In this document: one piece after another, positions 22,501 to 35,111 of the stretch
How positions within the stretch are numbered: the first letter of the stretch is position 1
How the letters are laid out: the number at the start of each line of letters is the position of its first letter
NCBI GenBank assembly: GCA_964016875.1
Contig: OZ024733.1
Location: 21,805,324-21,869,323, forward strand
From: Fallopia convolvulus
Lineage: Eukaryota; Streptophyta; Magnoliopsida; Caryophyllales; Polygonaceae
Length of the DNA: 64,000 nt
Direction of reading: 5' to 3'
Translations under genes and position numbers: made by a program
Notes under the pieces: model-generated
The model's database searches: none
Seen by the model: the letters and a program-made list of their open reading frames with translations, nothing else
Told to the model about the DNA's origin: nothing

Positions 22501-24011
22501 TTGTGATAAGATAAATGTCTTGTGAGCATAATTCTTTAAGTTTCTTTGATAAAAGATTTCTAGGAAAAGGAAGAATTAAATCATCTCATACTTTTGTATG
22601 GATGATGATCCTATGGAATTCCCAATGAATTGGTGGTTAGGATGAAAGTGGTACATGAAGTGAAAAGCTTTATGTTAAAATGGCCAAAAAGAAAAGAATG
22701 TCATTTGGGAAGTCTTCCTAAAGACTCTATGTATATGCTTATAGCATGACAAAACTATAGTAAGTTTAATAACTCTAGTTAAGGAGTTTTAATAAGTCTA
22801 TATGCAAATGACATGGCTGATTTGGTAAAAACCAAATGAAATGGATGAGATTTGAAGAGTCTTGTCTATGAAGTTCTTCATTGATAAATATGAAGATGCC
22901 AATGTGAAAAGGTGAAGGTGAATTAGTTTTTCTAAATCTTCATTTGGATTAATAATACATTGGAAAAGGAATGTAAATTCCATGATTTAAACATGATTGA
23001 GACATCTATGGCTCAAGAGATACACGGTTCTAAAGTGTATGTATGTGTGTCAAGACTTGAAGACGTTCAAGTGATAAGGTGTTGATACCTTGACTGGCCA
23101 TTGTCAAAGGTATGATGTTTTTAAATACTTGAGACATTGGATGTGTGGAAATACTTTCCAAATATTGGAAGGTTAAAATGTAATTTGGATCACCTAATTA
23201 TGGAAGACCTTTAGTCGACGATTGGTCATGAATTCCCATTTGGATGATGGGTGCACATTCTTGAGAAATCTCAAGAGGCAATCTTGCATATGATTCAAAT
23301 TTGGGTCGGAATTTCACATTTAGGTGTGAAGGGATATTATTTTGAGAATTAATTCACACTTAGAGTCAACTCAATTGAGTTTTGATAAACACAATAAAGT
23401 TGTTGATTTCTCTACCGAGAAAATTAGCATAAGGATTTGTGTTAAATTCAATTTGAGGGACGGGGTTAAAATCCTAGTGATCAATATATGACTTGGACGC
23501 CTAATTCTCCCTTATCAAAAGTAAGGGCTGAATTCAATGTGGTAAGCCAAGGACATATGGTTGGAGAGCATAAAATGCCCATGAAAGGAGATGATCTAGC
23601 CTACATAAAAAGGGGAAGTTTTGAAACTTTGTTTCATTAATGAAACTTTGGAAAGTGCCTTGGTAGGAGTACGTTAGAAGTTTCAACAAAGCATATGTGG
23701 AAGTATAAGGCTTCTTCCAAGGGAGTTCTAGGACTACTCACCTAAAAGTATATGTGAAGTGGATATGGGATGTAAAAGCCTTTAAAAGCATCCAGTTTAA
23801 AGAATAAACGTTAGGTAAACTCATGTCGTACTATTACTTGATGTACTTAGACAAGTTGATGTGGTTCAATTCTTAAAACACCACGATTCTTTAGTGCACA
23901 AAGTTGATAGCTACAAGCTGTGAATTCAAATGCATGGGACATTTACTTCTATGATATAGAGTTTGGAAAAATTTACGAGTCTTGATGACATTGCTCAAAT
24001 GGGGGAGGAAT
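19576..24011 (+). mobile_element. Degraded, largely non-coding LTR-retroelement interior
   Basis: No standard retrotransposon domain is recognisable. Repeated phrases of the form GATTACCTTCGGGTCTACT occur at about 19973-20050 and 20978-21090, and a GC-rich block lies at 21560-22090. The stretch ends in the purine tract AATGGGGGAGGAA followed by TGTTGGTGA (24012), which looks like a PPT and LTR start. The left boundary next to copy A is unclear. Confidence 0.45.
20222..20644 (+). pseudogene. Unrecognised ORF in retroelement interior, one stop
   Basis: One frame reads through from about 20222 to a TAA at 20642-20644, with a single in-frame TAA at 20309-20311. The product has EVKIEPPSPIRP, WREEYNRGMVYWDWY and a basic middle (FKRRTRSKAKH). 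I do not recognise the family. A small exon-like frame at about 19630-19771, ending in a strong donor (AACAAG|GTACG), could be its upstream part. It may be a gag-like protein of the surrounding element, but that is only position. Confidence 0.35.
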
Positions 24012-25000
24012 GTTGGTGATTTGTGAAAAGTCATCAATCCCATTGTATACATGTTGAGGAAAACAAGTCACAAAGGAATGTCGATTGAGAAGATTGAAGT
24101 AAAGTGGTCATAGAAAAGAAAAGAATTCAAGAGATTCACACCGATACCGAGGCATAGAACCTCGTATGCAATGGTGCATGACAAAGGGCGCATGGCAAGT
24201 GGCACAAGCAACGGCGCGACGGTGCATGGTGTGTGCGCATGCACGATGCAATGGTGGCGACACGAGTGTGCGGGCTGCTGGGGCGCGCCTATGCCTTGGC
24301 GATAGGCATGATCGAGTGTGTGTGGCTGTTTGGAGCAAGGGCATGGTGCTTGTGGCGCGCCTAGGTTTAGGCACAAGGTGCCGAGTGCGTGCATTGAGCT
24401 AACGTTTGGTTTTGAGCATAGTAAGAAGAGTCCTATAGCTTTGTGCAAGTTTAAATGAATGTTTGGAAGCTTCTCTAAGCTTGGTGAATGTATTATACAA
24501 AGACCAAAGCATGAGAATAGCTTGGCACATGGTTATGAATACTAGAAAGGAGTTTGAAGGCTTCAAAGTAGTTTTAAGTTAGCTCTAATAGCTTGACTAA
24601 GCTCTTAACTCATAGAACGAGCTTTATAGGAAGCTCATGTAGCTAGGGTTTAGCTCAAGGATGCTCAAACTAGCTAAGGTTAGCTCAAATAGCTTGTAAG
24701 TTAGCTCAACGAGCTAAAATTCAGCTCAAGCCAGCTCAACTAGTTGGTTGCTAGCTCAACTAGCTGAGGGTCAGCAACAGTGAAAATCGATAATAGGTGG
24801 AACATCGGGTGAAGGAAGGGGTACTCGAGAGCCAGAGTGTGTTCAGATGTTCCCCTATCCCCTTTCTTCTTGCCTATTTGTAGTCTTCTTCACCCCGGAG
24901 AGACGTTACCCAGCTCCCATATCCCGGATATTTCGCCATCATCATCAATGTGTTAGCTGTTACATGCGCCTTCCTCGCCCGCTACTAACGTTTAGATTTT
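24012..25000 (+). repeat. Probable 3' LTR of the degraded element
   Basis: It starts TGTTGGTGATTTGTG directly after the purine tract. The right end is not resolved. It includes a GC-rich block (24160-24400) and an AGCT-rich tract (24580-24775). No second copy of its start was seen in the window. Confidence 0.4.
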
Positions 25001-25448
25001 TATATCAGAAATAGATCTCTTTTCTTGTTATGCCGGCCCAATTTCATTTGGCCCAACAGTTTGTACGAGCACATATGAGTCTAGTATATAAGCTTTATAA
25101 GACTCCATCCAAAAACTAATTAATAATAGAAAGAGTAACCCAAAATATAAATATACTAAGTTTGTTTCTCTTTCGCTTTTTAACGTTTGATATGTTTTAT
25201 TTTCATCTGAATAGTTTTGTAGCACATCTTGTCTAAAGTTAAGATACCTTTCATTATTAATCATTTATTGTTCAAGTGCACTATATTTAATGAGTATAAA
25301 ATGAGCGCAAACGCGTATAAATGAATAGGGACTACAATGTGAAATCAATAGAAAGACGTGATTGAATTAGGAACAAACAATTTAGCTGTTGGGAAGAGGG
25401 TTTAAAGTGAAGAGAGAGACGTAAAAATATATTGGTATTAGCATAATT
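25001..25448. other. AT-rich intergenic sequence, nothing recognised
   Basis: No reading frame, repeat end or RNA signature stands out. Confidence 0.4.
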
Positions 25449-25561
25449 TGCAGCAATCTAATTATGCTTGGAAATGTGACAACGCAAGCAGCAGTGCTGG
25501 TTGCAATGTTACTTCTTGTAGTTATGGGGGTTGTCAATGCTTCCACAATCAATGTGTGAGT
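25449..25561 (+). pseudogene. Copy of LysM-gene exon 3 (fragment)
   Basis: It matches about 37284-37395 (end of exon 3 plus the start of its donor intron, GTGTGAGT) at roughly nine bases in ten. It has a 1-base deletion in the GCCAGCAG stretch, which breaks the frame, and scattered substitutions. Inclusion of intron bases shows a DNA-level copy, not a retrocopy. It lies 77 bp left of a Helitron 5' end. Confidence 0.85.
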
Positions 25562-25637
25562 GTTGAACAAGAAATTGTGTGTTTAAATTAAATAATTAAA
25601 TTAAGGGTAATGATGTGTACGTATTTATGATGGCATA

Positions 25638-28331
25638 TCTATTACTAATAACTAAAGCCGAAACAATTTCTATCACCACGTTGCGCCACATCAACCCTTT
25701 ATTAAAATAAAAATTTTAAATAGTTAATTATGCAAAAAATTTATCTCCAAGTAAACATGCAGATAAAATAATATTTGAAAAAATTTATCCCCAAATAAAC
25801 ATAAAGATAAAATAATATTAGTAGATTTGATCAATTTAGATAAAAAAACATATTATATTTATTATATTTGTAAGATATAAATTAAGACAAAATATGTACA
25901 CATGATCACATATATATATATATATTTTAAATAAAAATAGCCATACAAATGATAATATCTTTGAAATATGGATTATGTGTTATTTTAAATAATTAATATT
26001 TTTAAATAAAGATAAAATATATCTGTCATCATATTACATCACATCACCTTATAGTAAAATAGCCATTTAAGATAGTGATATTAAAAATATATCAAAAATA
26101 CTTTTTTATTTATTTGTGATAACTTGAACAATATAGGTAGAAAAATATTAAATCAGTTAATTCGAAATTTAAATAAAAATAACGAAAATAATTTTATCAT
26201 TGTCCTTTTATTTATTTATGGAAAATACTTATCTTAAATCAAATTTTAATAAAAAAAATTTAAAAAAATTCATGATCTAGATAATTGCTTGCCTAAATTG
26301 AATTTGGTTAAAAAAACTTACATTATCTTTTCCTTAATTTTCATTTTGTCTTATTCATGTAAATATAGAAGATTTGTTATCTTTACAAAAATTCGATCTT
26401 TATTCATATTTTCTTATTAATTATCTTTTTAAATTCAATATTAATTTTCTATAAATAAGAATGATAACATTTTAAATTTTCAACCGTAAATATGTTGAGT
26501 TTTATATATTAGTTTTTTATCTATAAATATGAAAGTTAAATGCAATATTGTCATTAAATTTTAATGTCTTAGTCACCATATTGTTAGTTACGAAATTGTT
26601 TATATTAATATTTTATCCATAATTATTACAACCGTTTTATATAATATGAACCGTAATAAATAAAAATTATTGATCACTTAATCTTAAATCAGTTAATCAC
26701 TATCCAATATTATCCATATATTTTACACATAAAAATTACTAACTTAATCTATTAGAGTAAAATAGATAATTGTTTATCAATAAATGTGGTAAATATAAAA
26801 AAAATTATATAATTTTTCTATTTGTAAGTATATTTTTAATTATAAATTTTTAATATTAAGTTCTTATCCATAAGTATGGAAAATATAAAATAGTAATTTA
26901 GTATCCCAAATACCTTTTTTTAATTTAATACACCATTTAAATTAATATTAAATTTAAAACTCAACATATTTACGAATTTTCAATATTAAATGAAATAGGT
27001 AACTTTTATATCCATGAGTATGAAATATGGACCATATTTTAAATTGCGAATTTTCAATATTAAATTTTCTTATTCTTTTATATTAACTATCAATTCAAAA
27101 GTATAATAAGTTTTTTAATTAATATGCGACATATTTTTAATCATGTATTTTTATAGTAATTATCAGATTTTTTATATTAATTTTATCATTTATAAGTATG
27201 ATAACAACTTTAATTAATATTGACCATGTTTTCATAATAATTTTGGATTTTTCAATATTAATTTTCTACAAATAAGAATGATAACTTTTAAATTTTCCAT
27301 CTATAAATATTTTGTTATTTATATATTAATTTTTTATCCATAAATATGATAGTTAAATGCAATATTGTCATCAAATTTTAATGTCTCAATCACCATATTT
27401 TTAGTTACTAAATTTTTTATAATAATATTTCTATTCATAAATATGACAATTTTTTTAATTAATATGTACCATGTTTTTAATTGTAGATTTTATATTAAAT
27501 TTTTAGATTTTCTTATATTAATTTTTTGTTCAGAAGTATGATAACTTTTTAAATTTTCTATTCATAAACATGTTGATTTTTTATACTAATTTTCTATTAA
27601 TAAGTATGACAATTTTTTAATTAATTCGGTATGGATTTGTTGTGTCTTACAATATATTAAATTTCTATTCATAAGTATGTTAACTTTTTATATTACGAAT
27701 ACGTACATAAATAAATAAAAGTTATTGATCCTTTACTGTTAAACCGATTAATCGGGTGAGTTCAATTGAGTTTAGGTTCAGTCATTTCGGATTCGTGTTG
27801 AGTACGGGTTCATGTCGTTAAAATTTATGGATTGATTGAGTCAATTCATTGCGCTTTTTGTGCGTGTTCGAGTAAACCCTACGAGTTAAGAGCATCAACT
27901 TTTTTATAATTATTACATAAATATTACAAACAACATTTTAAAAAATAAGATATTATTGGTATACATTTTGCGTATCCCTTAATAAATAAGTAAAAAATTA
28001 TTAGTCCCTTAATGTTAAACCAATTAATCGAGTAGCTAGATTCAATCGGGTTCGGGTTCGAGTTTAGTTTTGCTTCGATCTTGCCATTAAAATTTACAGA
28101 TAAATTGAGTCCATTAGTTGTGGTTTTTGTGCAGGTTTGAGTCGTCCTAACAAATCGAGAGCGTCTATTTTTAATGATTATCAAAATAGCATTATATCAA
28201 AATAATATCTTGATAATAAAACAATATTATTTTTACTATTTAAATTGTAATACTTATATCATATGTAAATTAATATATTAGTACTTTTTATTTAAAAAAA
28301 GCCCCCGGGCAAGGCCCGGGTCATCAACTAG
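25638..28331 (+). mobile_element. Non-autonomous Helitron, 2.7 kb
   Basis: The 5' end is TCTATTACTAATAACTAAAG, followed by a GCGCCAC stretch like the other Helitron starts here. The 3' end is CTAG (28328-28331) followed by T, with a GC hairpin (CCCGGGC AAG GCCCGGG, 28304-28320) about 7 bases before it. The interior is very AT-rich with internal duplications (26440-26640 against 27255-27450, and 27718-27915 against 27990-28185). No protein is encoded. Confidence 0.7.
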
Positions 28332-28501
28332 TTTAACCTTAAATTGAAATCAAAATAAAAGATGGGTTTGGGCTTAGCTTGAATGGGCTACATATACATA
28401 TAAGGCCGGATACCGGTGAGTCGGTAGATGGATAGAGAGGCCTTTTCTTGGTTATTGTGTGGTGTTGGTATAATTACTTTGGTAAGGATTAATGACTCTT
28501 A

Positions 28502-29011
28502 TCTAGCTAGTACATTATAAAGAAAAAATTATGTCGGTTGAAAAAATTGCGCCACGTGACATTCATTAAATAAAGTAATATTATATTTTTAATAATAAAT
28601 ATTATAATTACTTGTATTAGTTTTTCTATATATCCAATTTTTTATAAGATATTAGCTTGATCTATATGTTGGTATTTTTTATGTATCTTTTTAAATCTCT
28701 TAACAAGATTTGGGATCCAGTTATATAATTTTTTATCTATATGTTGATAATAATTTGATCTAATATTTGCTATATTAATTTTATGAATAATAAATTTTTT
28801 TTATCTTTTAACAAGACTCGGACTTCAAGTATATAATTGTTTAATCTATATGTTGATAAAGTATGGAACAAAATCTTAAACATTGTTTTTTATAAATTAC
28901 ATAATTTTATTACGATATTTTATACAAGTGTTTTAAATTTTTTATTAATATCCTAATATTGTATTAATCTTTAGTAAAATTATCCTATGAGTATCACAGG
29001 GATTCAACTAG
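28502..29011 (+). mobile_element. Small Helitron-like element
   Basis: The start TCTAGCTAGTACATTATAAAG is followed by TTGCGCCACGTGACA, similar to the 25638 element. The end is an imperfect hairpin (CCTATG/CACAGG) and CAACTAG followed by T. The terminal hairpin is weak, hence moderate confidence. Confidence 0.5.
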
Positions 29012-29924
29012 TTCACTTTAAAATTTGAATCAACACTAAATTTTTATTTTTTTTTGTCTAAGGCTTTTCACTAAAATAAAATTTACAAATTCAATATTTA
29101 ATTATTTTAAATCATATTCAAAATTTATGACCTAAGTTAAAATTTTACACAACCCTTTTAATTATTTAAATATCTTAAAATAAGCAAAATTATTTTGGTA
29201 GAATATACAACTCTCTTTCACTTTGAAATATATGACTAACTAGTTTATGACCCGTACCCTGTACGGGATGTATTTTTATTTTTGTAGTAATCTTTATAAC
29301 TTTTTTAAGATGATAAATCTAAATCAAATGCATTTTGTATAACAAATAATCATGAATACTAATTTTACCATGTCATGTAGTTTGATGGTAGAGTTATATC
29401 ATGCTTTGATATCAAATGATATTTATAGTAGTTAAGACATGTTTTATATTGATAATTTTAATTAAGATTTAAAATATTGATTGTAATTGATAGGTTGAAT
29501 AAATGATATGCAAGATTTAGGACATTCAATTGAAGTCTATATTATAGAAGACGAAGAATATTTCATGGGCAATGTAAATGAATATACATTAATTGATTAT
29601 TTGTATAATTAACAAAAAATACATGAAAAATTAAAAAAGTATTAGATAAAATAATGTTAATGTAATTCTAAATCTATCTTGAAATACTATTACATGGTAG
29701 TATGGAAGATCTTTTTATACAAATAGTTGTCGTACTTGAAGTGTTGTTATTTTCATCACAAATCAAATCTGTTACTTGTGACCCTTGAAAAGGTTACTTA
29801 AAGTTGTCCATGGATAAATATCGGCCTTGGAAGGTATAAACCAACGTGTATAAGGGATTGGTCTTGGCTTTTGTTGATTGCCATTGTAAAATAGGCAATG
29901 AGAGGGAATTTCCTACATCATAAC

Positions 29925-31040
29925 TTAAAAGGAAATGTAATTTCGGAAGACGTAAGAAGCACATAGGGATATAATTATAACCTTGAATCCAATATTTGTG
30001 CCATAAATGATCTTAACATCAATGGTGTGTGTCATTAGCCTTGTGACGACTAATCTTGTGTCATTGCATAATCCATTAGATTGATCGATATCACAGAGTA
30101 AAATGACGTGCACTCCTACCTTAAGTTTAAGACAATGATTTGGAATTTCAGAGATTCTAATAGTATTGAGATATTCAACTGAATATAGATCGTCATCATC
30201 ATGGTGGTTTCCATCTATCGGGTAAATACTACCTGAGCTCAACTATACTTATTCTTCTCTAGGAAATAAGGACATAATATAATCATTAACTTTCTCTACA
30301 ACTTCATGTGTAGGTGCAAGGATGGTTCTTTCCTCAAAGCACTTAGAATCTTTCATGTTGCCAACAATTGAAGGGTAGATAGATTCAACTATTGATGCAA
30401 TTGGATCCACTGTCTTTTTAATCAATAAATCATTTGGAATTTTTATTGTTGCTTCTCCATCATTAGGACCTCCTATTGTACCATCTCCGACACTTAGAAT
30501 CCATTTATGAAAATTATCTCAGACTATTTAAATTAGAATTTGCTAACCTATCTTGAAATCTCGTATTTTTTGTCAAGCGAAGCACTTTACAGTGTGCCCA
30601 CAAGTGGGAAGAATTAATTGTGGTTGAAATAATATGTTGTATTGTGCCTTTAGGAACCACCGGTAAGATTTGTCTGAAATCTCCACCAAACACAACCACT
30701 TTACCACCGAATGGTTTTTCTAAACTTCGCGGGTTAGAGTGTCTAAGGACATCCCTTAAACCTCTATCAATGCCTCGAAACAATGTTTGTTACTCATTCG
30801 AGCTTCATCCTATATAATAAGATCTGCCTTAGCTAAGAGCTCGGCGATTGGTGTGCCTGGCTTGATTTCACAACTTGAATCCCCATGTATATTAATAGGT
30901 ATAGCAAACCTAGAATGTGCGGTTCTACCACCCGGAATTAATAGAGAAGCTATTCCACTTCAAAGCTACAATGAGGATAATACCTCCTTCGCAACGTATT
31001 GCACCAGAAATTGGTCATTTAACAGTGCCATAGCATAACA
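29925..31040 (-). pseudogene. Helitron PIF1-like helicase, C-terminal part, broken
   Basis: Minus-strand pieces in order: a Walker-region neighbourhood with LPGGRTAHSRF, GTPIAELLAKADLI and DEARMSNKHCFEALD (about 31040-30790); VVFGGDFRQILPVVPKG and TKNTRF (30783-30514); then LNTIRISEIPNHCLKLKVGVHVILLCDID (30242-29925). Several stops and shifts separate them. The Rep nuclease and N-terminal helicase motifs are missing. These motifs match Helitron helicases, which unwind DNA for rolling-circle transposition. It is non-functional. Confidence 0.85.
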
Positions 31041-31359
31041 AGCTTTTTTAAAAGGCGGATAAAGGACATCGTTGATAGTCCTAATATCTTCATAAGATTT
31101 TGGACTTTGAAAAGACAAATATAAAATGCAAAAATGTTATATATGTACTTACAAATTACAACATTGTTACTTAAATGCTTTAATATCCTCACTTGTATGC
31201 TTTAATGGAATTCATGGCTCTTGCGTCCACTTTCTTCTTTTGTTTTTTTTTTCCAGCTTTTATGGAAGGCAATGTCCTAAGCACCTTCACCATAGTTTAT
31301 AAATGGTACAATATAAAAGATAGATATTATCCTTAAATAATAATAATTTAATCAATTTT

Positions 31360-31665
31360 GGGTTTGTTTGGATCGCATGCATTATAATGCCATTTTGCAT
31401 TATCTTGTATTAATTTGATATTACATTATAGTATATATTAATGAACTTTTTCATTATCTTGCATTATTTTAGATTACGTATTAGTTTGGTCAGTCTGTTA
31501 AGACACCTTAATAGTAGTGTATAGCATATATCAATGAAATTTAGTAAAAATAATAATGATAATATTTCTTTAATAAAACATGTATTAAACATAGAAAACA
31601 GTCCAATAGAGTTTTACATTTAGTGAGGCAAAATTTATTATAATATATGTGATCCAAACAGGCTC
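31360..31665. mobile_element. Harbinger-like MITE, 306 bp
   Basis: Terminal inverted repeats are GGGTTTGTTTGGATC and GATCCAAACAGGCTC, with similarity extending about 35 bp. It is flanked by TTT on both sides, in a site whose empty form is visible in neighbouring repeat units (AATTTTATGTGATAA). No coding capacity. Confidence 0.75.
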
Positions 31666-31680
31666 TTTATGTGATAACGC

Positions 31681-33640
31681 AATAGATTAAATAAAGCAAA
31701 AAAAATTCATATGATATCTATATTGTTATATCTTTAAAAAAATAATTCTATACTTCTACCAAATAAAAATCATTCTATACTATCCTTAAATAATAATAGT
31801 AATTTTATGTGATAAAGCAATAGATTAAATAAAGCAAAAAAAATTCATATTATATCTTTGTGGTTACAATATTCTATCTTTAAAAAAAATCATTCTATAC
31901 TTCTCTCAAAAAAAATCAATCTATACTATCCTTAAATAATAATAGTAAATCATTCAAAGAAAGATAGATAGTATCCTTAAATAAGAGTCCGGTTCATGTG
32001 CGAATGAGCGCTCATGTGCGAAATAAGAAAGAACAAGAGCCGTTGGATCAAGAAAAATCAAAGGCGTTGATCATTTCACTTAAAAAGGGGGAAAAACGGC
32101 ACGGGCGAATTTTTGGCGAATTATTCGCGTATTTTTGAAAAAAACGGAAATAGGACACGCACCTAGATTGTTCATCGAAAATGTGGATTTGTTCATCAGT
32201 ATTGTGGATTTGTTCATCAATACTACGTATTTGTTCATCAACAATGTGGATTTGTTCATCAACACTTTGGCATATTTGTTCATTGGTTTTGACATATTTG
32301 TTCATCGGTTTGTGCATATTTGTTCATTAGTAACATCAATTTGTTCATTGGTTTATGCATATTTGTTCATTGATACATGCATATTTTTTCATTGTTATAT
32401 TCATATTTGTTCATTGGTTTTGGCATATTTGTTCATCGGTTTGTGCATATTTGTTCATTGATTTATGCGTATTTGTTCATTGCCTTTTTCATATAATTGT
32501 TCATTGCTAAATGCATGTTTGTTCATTAGTAATCTCTTAGCATACACCATATTATTGCAAAGTCAGATTTTTTATCTATTATTCTTTGTATTCAAGTTTC
32601 TAAATCAAACTTATCTTGTTTAGGTACTACATTGAGCACTTCATTCGTATTGACAAGTTAGCCTTAAAGCACTTCATTTGTATTATCCTTTGCATTCAAG
32701 ATAGCCTTAAAAGCACAAAATAAATACAAAAAATGCACAAATAGATAGTCCTAAATGTACAAGTTGATGATATTAATAGTCCTAAATGTACAAATTGATG
32801 GTATTGACACATAAACATAAGTATATTTCTATTCACAAATAGGATATATCAATGAACAAACAAGGTTATATCAATATACAAATAGAAATATATCAATGAA
32901 CAAATATGGGTATATCAATGAACAAATAATGGTTTATCAATGAACAAACAAGGTTATATCAATGAACAAATAGTAGTATATCAATGAATAAATATTGGTA
33001 TATCGAAGCTAATTATATGTGCATCAAAAACTATATAATATTGTATTCATACACATAAATAAGGTTAAAAAATTAAAAAAAAAAAAAATTTCAATATCGA
33101 TGAACATTGTTATCAAAAACTCGATGCACAAATAGTTAGTATTGATGAACAATTGGTCAATATTGATGAACAAATCGCTAGTTTTGATGAACAAATTGGG
33201 CGCGTCTCACAAAAACGTATTTTCGAAAAAATCGTGAATAATACGGGAAAAATTTGTCTGTGGCGTATTTTATTGAAAAATACGTGAATAATACGGGAAA
33301 AATTTACCCGTATCGTATTTTTTTTAATGAATGTTTAATCTAGGACGTTGATTTTTTGGAAGGAACGAACGAGATTTATTCTCAATTCTCACCTGGGCGC
33401 CCATTCGCACGGAACTCTTCCCCCTTAAATAATAATAGTTTAATAAATTTTATGTGATAAATTAATAGATTAAATAAAGCAAAAAATATTTTATATGATA
33501 TCTTTATGGTTATAGTATTCTACATTATCTTTAAAAAACTCATGGTATACTATCCTTAAATAATAATAGTTCAACAGATTTTATGGGATTAATTAATAGA
33601 TTAAATAAAGCAAAACAATGTTTTACACCACATAAATAAA
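31681..33640. repeat. ~130-bp tandem repeat family in the Helitron, split by the fold-back element
   Basis: Units containing ATAGATTAAATAAAGCAAAA start near 31683, 31817, 33466 and 33593, each preceded by a CCTTAAATAATAATAG phrase. Confidence 0.65.
31987..33414. mobile_element. Fold-back/MULE-type element made of GTTCAT and ATGAAC arrays
   Basis: The left half (32160-32530) repeats TTTGTTCAT and the right half (32840-33200) repeats ATGAACAAA, so the whole is a large imperfect inverted repeat. The ends share GTGCGAATGAGCGC/GCGCCCATTCGCAC-type sequence. CTTAAATAA flanks both sides, a 9-bp duplicate as Mutator-like elements make, although that 9-mer also belongs to the local tandem repeat. Confidence 0.6.
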
Positions 33641-34175
33641 TAAAACGAATTTAAATGGGATAACTAAATGTTGAAAGCATTTAAATTATCCTATCTATAA
33701 GAAAATCATTCAATGAGGAATTTAAAAAATATCTTTAAAAATAATAATTCAACATTGAGTTTTAAATAAATCTTATCTTTTTCAACATAAGTAAATTATA
33801 TAAAAGAAATTTAATTAGTTTTAAAAAAATTTATCTTTAAAAAATAATATTCAACGTGGAAGTTAAAAAAATCTTATCTTTTACCACATAAGTAAATTAA
33901 ATAAAAGAAGTTTAATTGTGAGACTAAAATCATTCAACGTTAAATTATATAAAAATTCTATCTTTAAGAGAAAAAATCATTCAACATGAAAACATGAAAT
34001 TTTAAAAATAATCTATCTTTAAAACAAAACATTTAATGTGAAATTTGAAAGAAAAAAAATCTTTTTCCACATGAAATAAATAAAAGAAATTTAATTAAAA
34101 ATATATTTTTTAAAACATGAGGTGGGGCCAGAATCAACGTGGTGGCTCGAAAACGGTCAACTTTTATAATACAGA

Positions 34176-35111
34176 TTGATTAGTTATAGTAATGTAATAT
34201 TCTCATTCATTATCGTTGCGGTTTCACAACCTTTTCTAAATACAAATCCAATAGTATCTTTAAAATAGCCCAATATATTAGTACCCTTGGGTCAATCAAT
34301 TTTTTTTTGTCTTAGTTTCACTAATATAAAATTTAAGAATTCTATATATTAATTATTTTAAATCAAAATCGAACGTATGACCTAAGTTATAAATTTATGA
34401 AAAAAACTCATTACTATAATATATATATCTCAAAATAAGCAAGATTATTTTAATTTTAATTCATTTATTAGAATATACAACTCACTCGTTAATTTTAAGA
34501 TTTCAATCAATACTTTAAAATAAATAATTTATCCACCTTTATCATACTAAACACAACCTATGTAATTATTGTAAATGTAATAACCTCATTTAATATCAGT
34601 GTAATTATTCTCAACTTTCTTCTTGATTATTTTAATATTAATTAGTTTAAATTAAAAGTACATATTTTATTGTTGTCTTCGATTTTTCACTAAAATGTTA
34701 TTTAAGAACTCAATATAGTAATTAGTTTAAATAAACGTCAAACTTATTTATTATTTCAATTCAAAAATTATTTATTATTTTAATCACCAGTGGGTGGAGT
34801 TGAAGACGAACGACGTCACCAATCCAATCGTCGGAAGGTCTCGGTGCTGAGAGCGATTCCGACTGAGGTTTTAGAAAGAATGAAGTAAGAAAAGAAAAAG
34901 AAAAAGAAAAAAAATACTAAACCGACACGCACTTAATGGGGTACTAACGGGAGATGGACCATGGGTGGTCAAATTTTAACGGAATTGTTTTTATGTGTGG
35001 TTTCTAGTAAATTGTTATTATGCGGGTGGTTAAACGCAATATGGCCTATCTTACGGGTGATTTCCGACAAAAAAACTCTAAAAAAATGTATTTCGGTAGG
35101 TTAGGTGAGAT
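34176..35111. other. AT-rich intergenic, possible remnant of a MULE end
   Basis: The only structured part is about 34935-35060, which has GGTGGTCAAATTTTAACGG and GGTGGTTAAACGCAATATGG, reminiscent of the subterminal repeats of the MULE at 8413. No partner end was found. Confidence 0.35.

Larger units (their letters stand above)
29240..34175 (-). mobile_element. Helitron with decayed helicase, 4.9 kb, minus strand
   Basis: Read on minus, the 5' end at 34175 is TCTGTATTATAAAAG followed by CGAGCCACC and CCCCACCTCAT, matching the element starts at 44108 and 44481. The 3' end at 29240 is CTAG followed by T after a perfect 7-bp hairpin (CCCGTAC/GTACGGG, 29251-29267). It encodes helicase remnants on the same strand. 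It has been invaded by a MITE (31360-31665) and a fold-back element (about 31987-33414). Confidence 0.8.

Noticed and set aside
25638..28331. Matrix-attachment or centromeric satellite
   Set aside because: The AT-rich repeats end precisely at Helitron-type termini, so a transposon explains them better.
32135..32461. 108-codon frame of LFI-rich repeats
   Set aside because: It is the translation of the TTTGTTCAT array; the opposite strand is equally open.
32160..33200. CRISPR-like array
   Set aside because: Repeat units are short and diverged, arranged as opposing arms, and the genome is a plant's.
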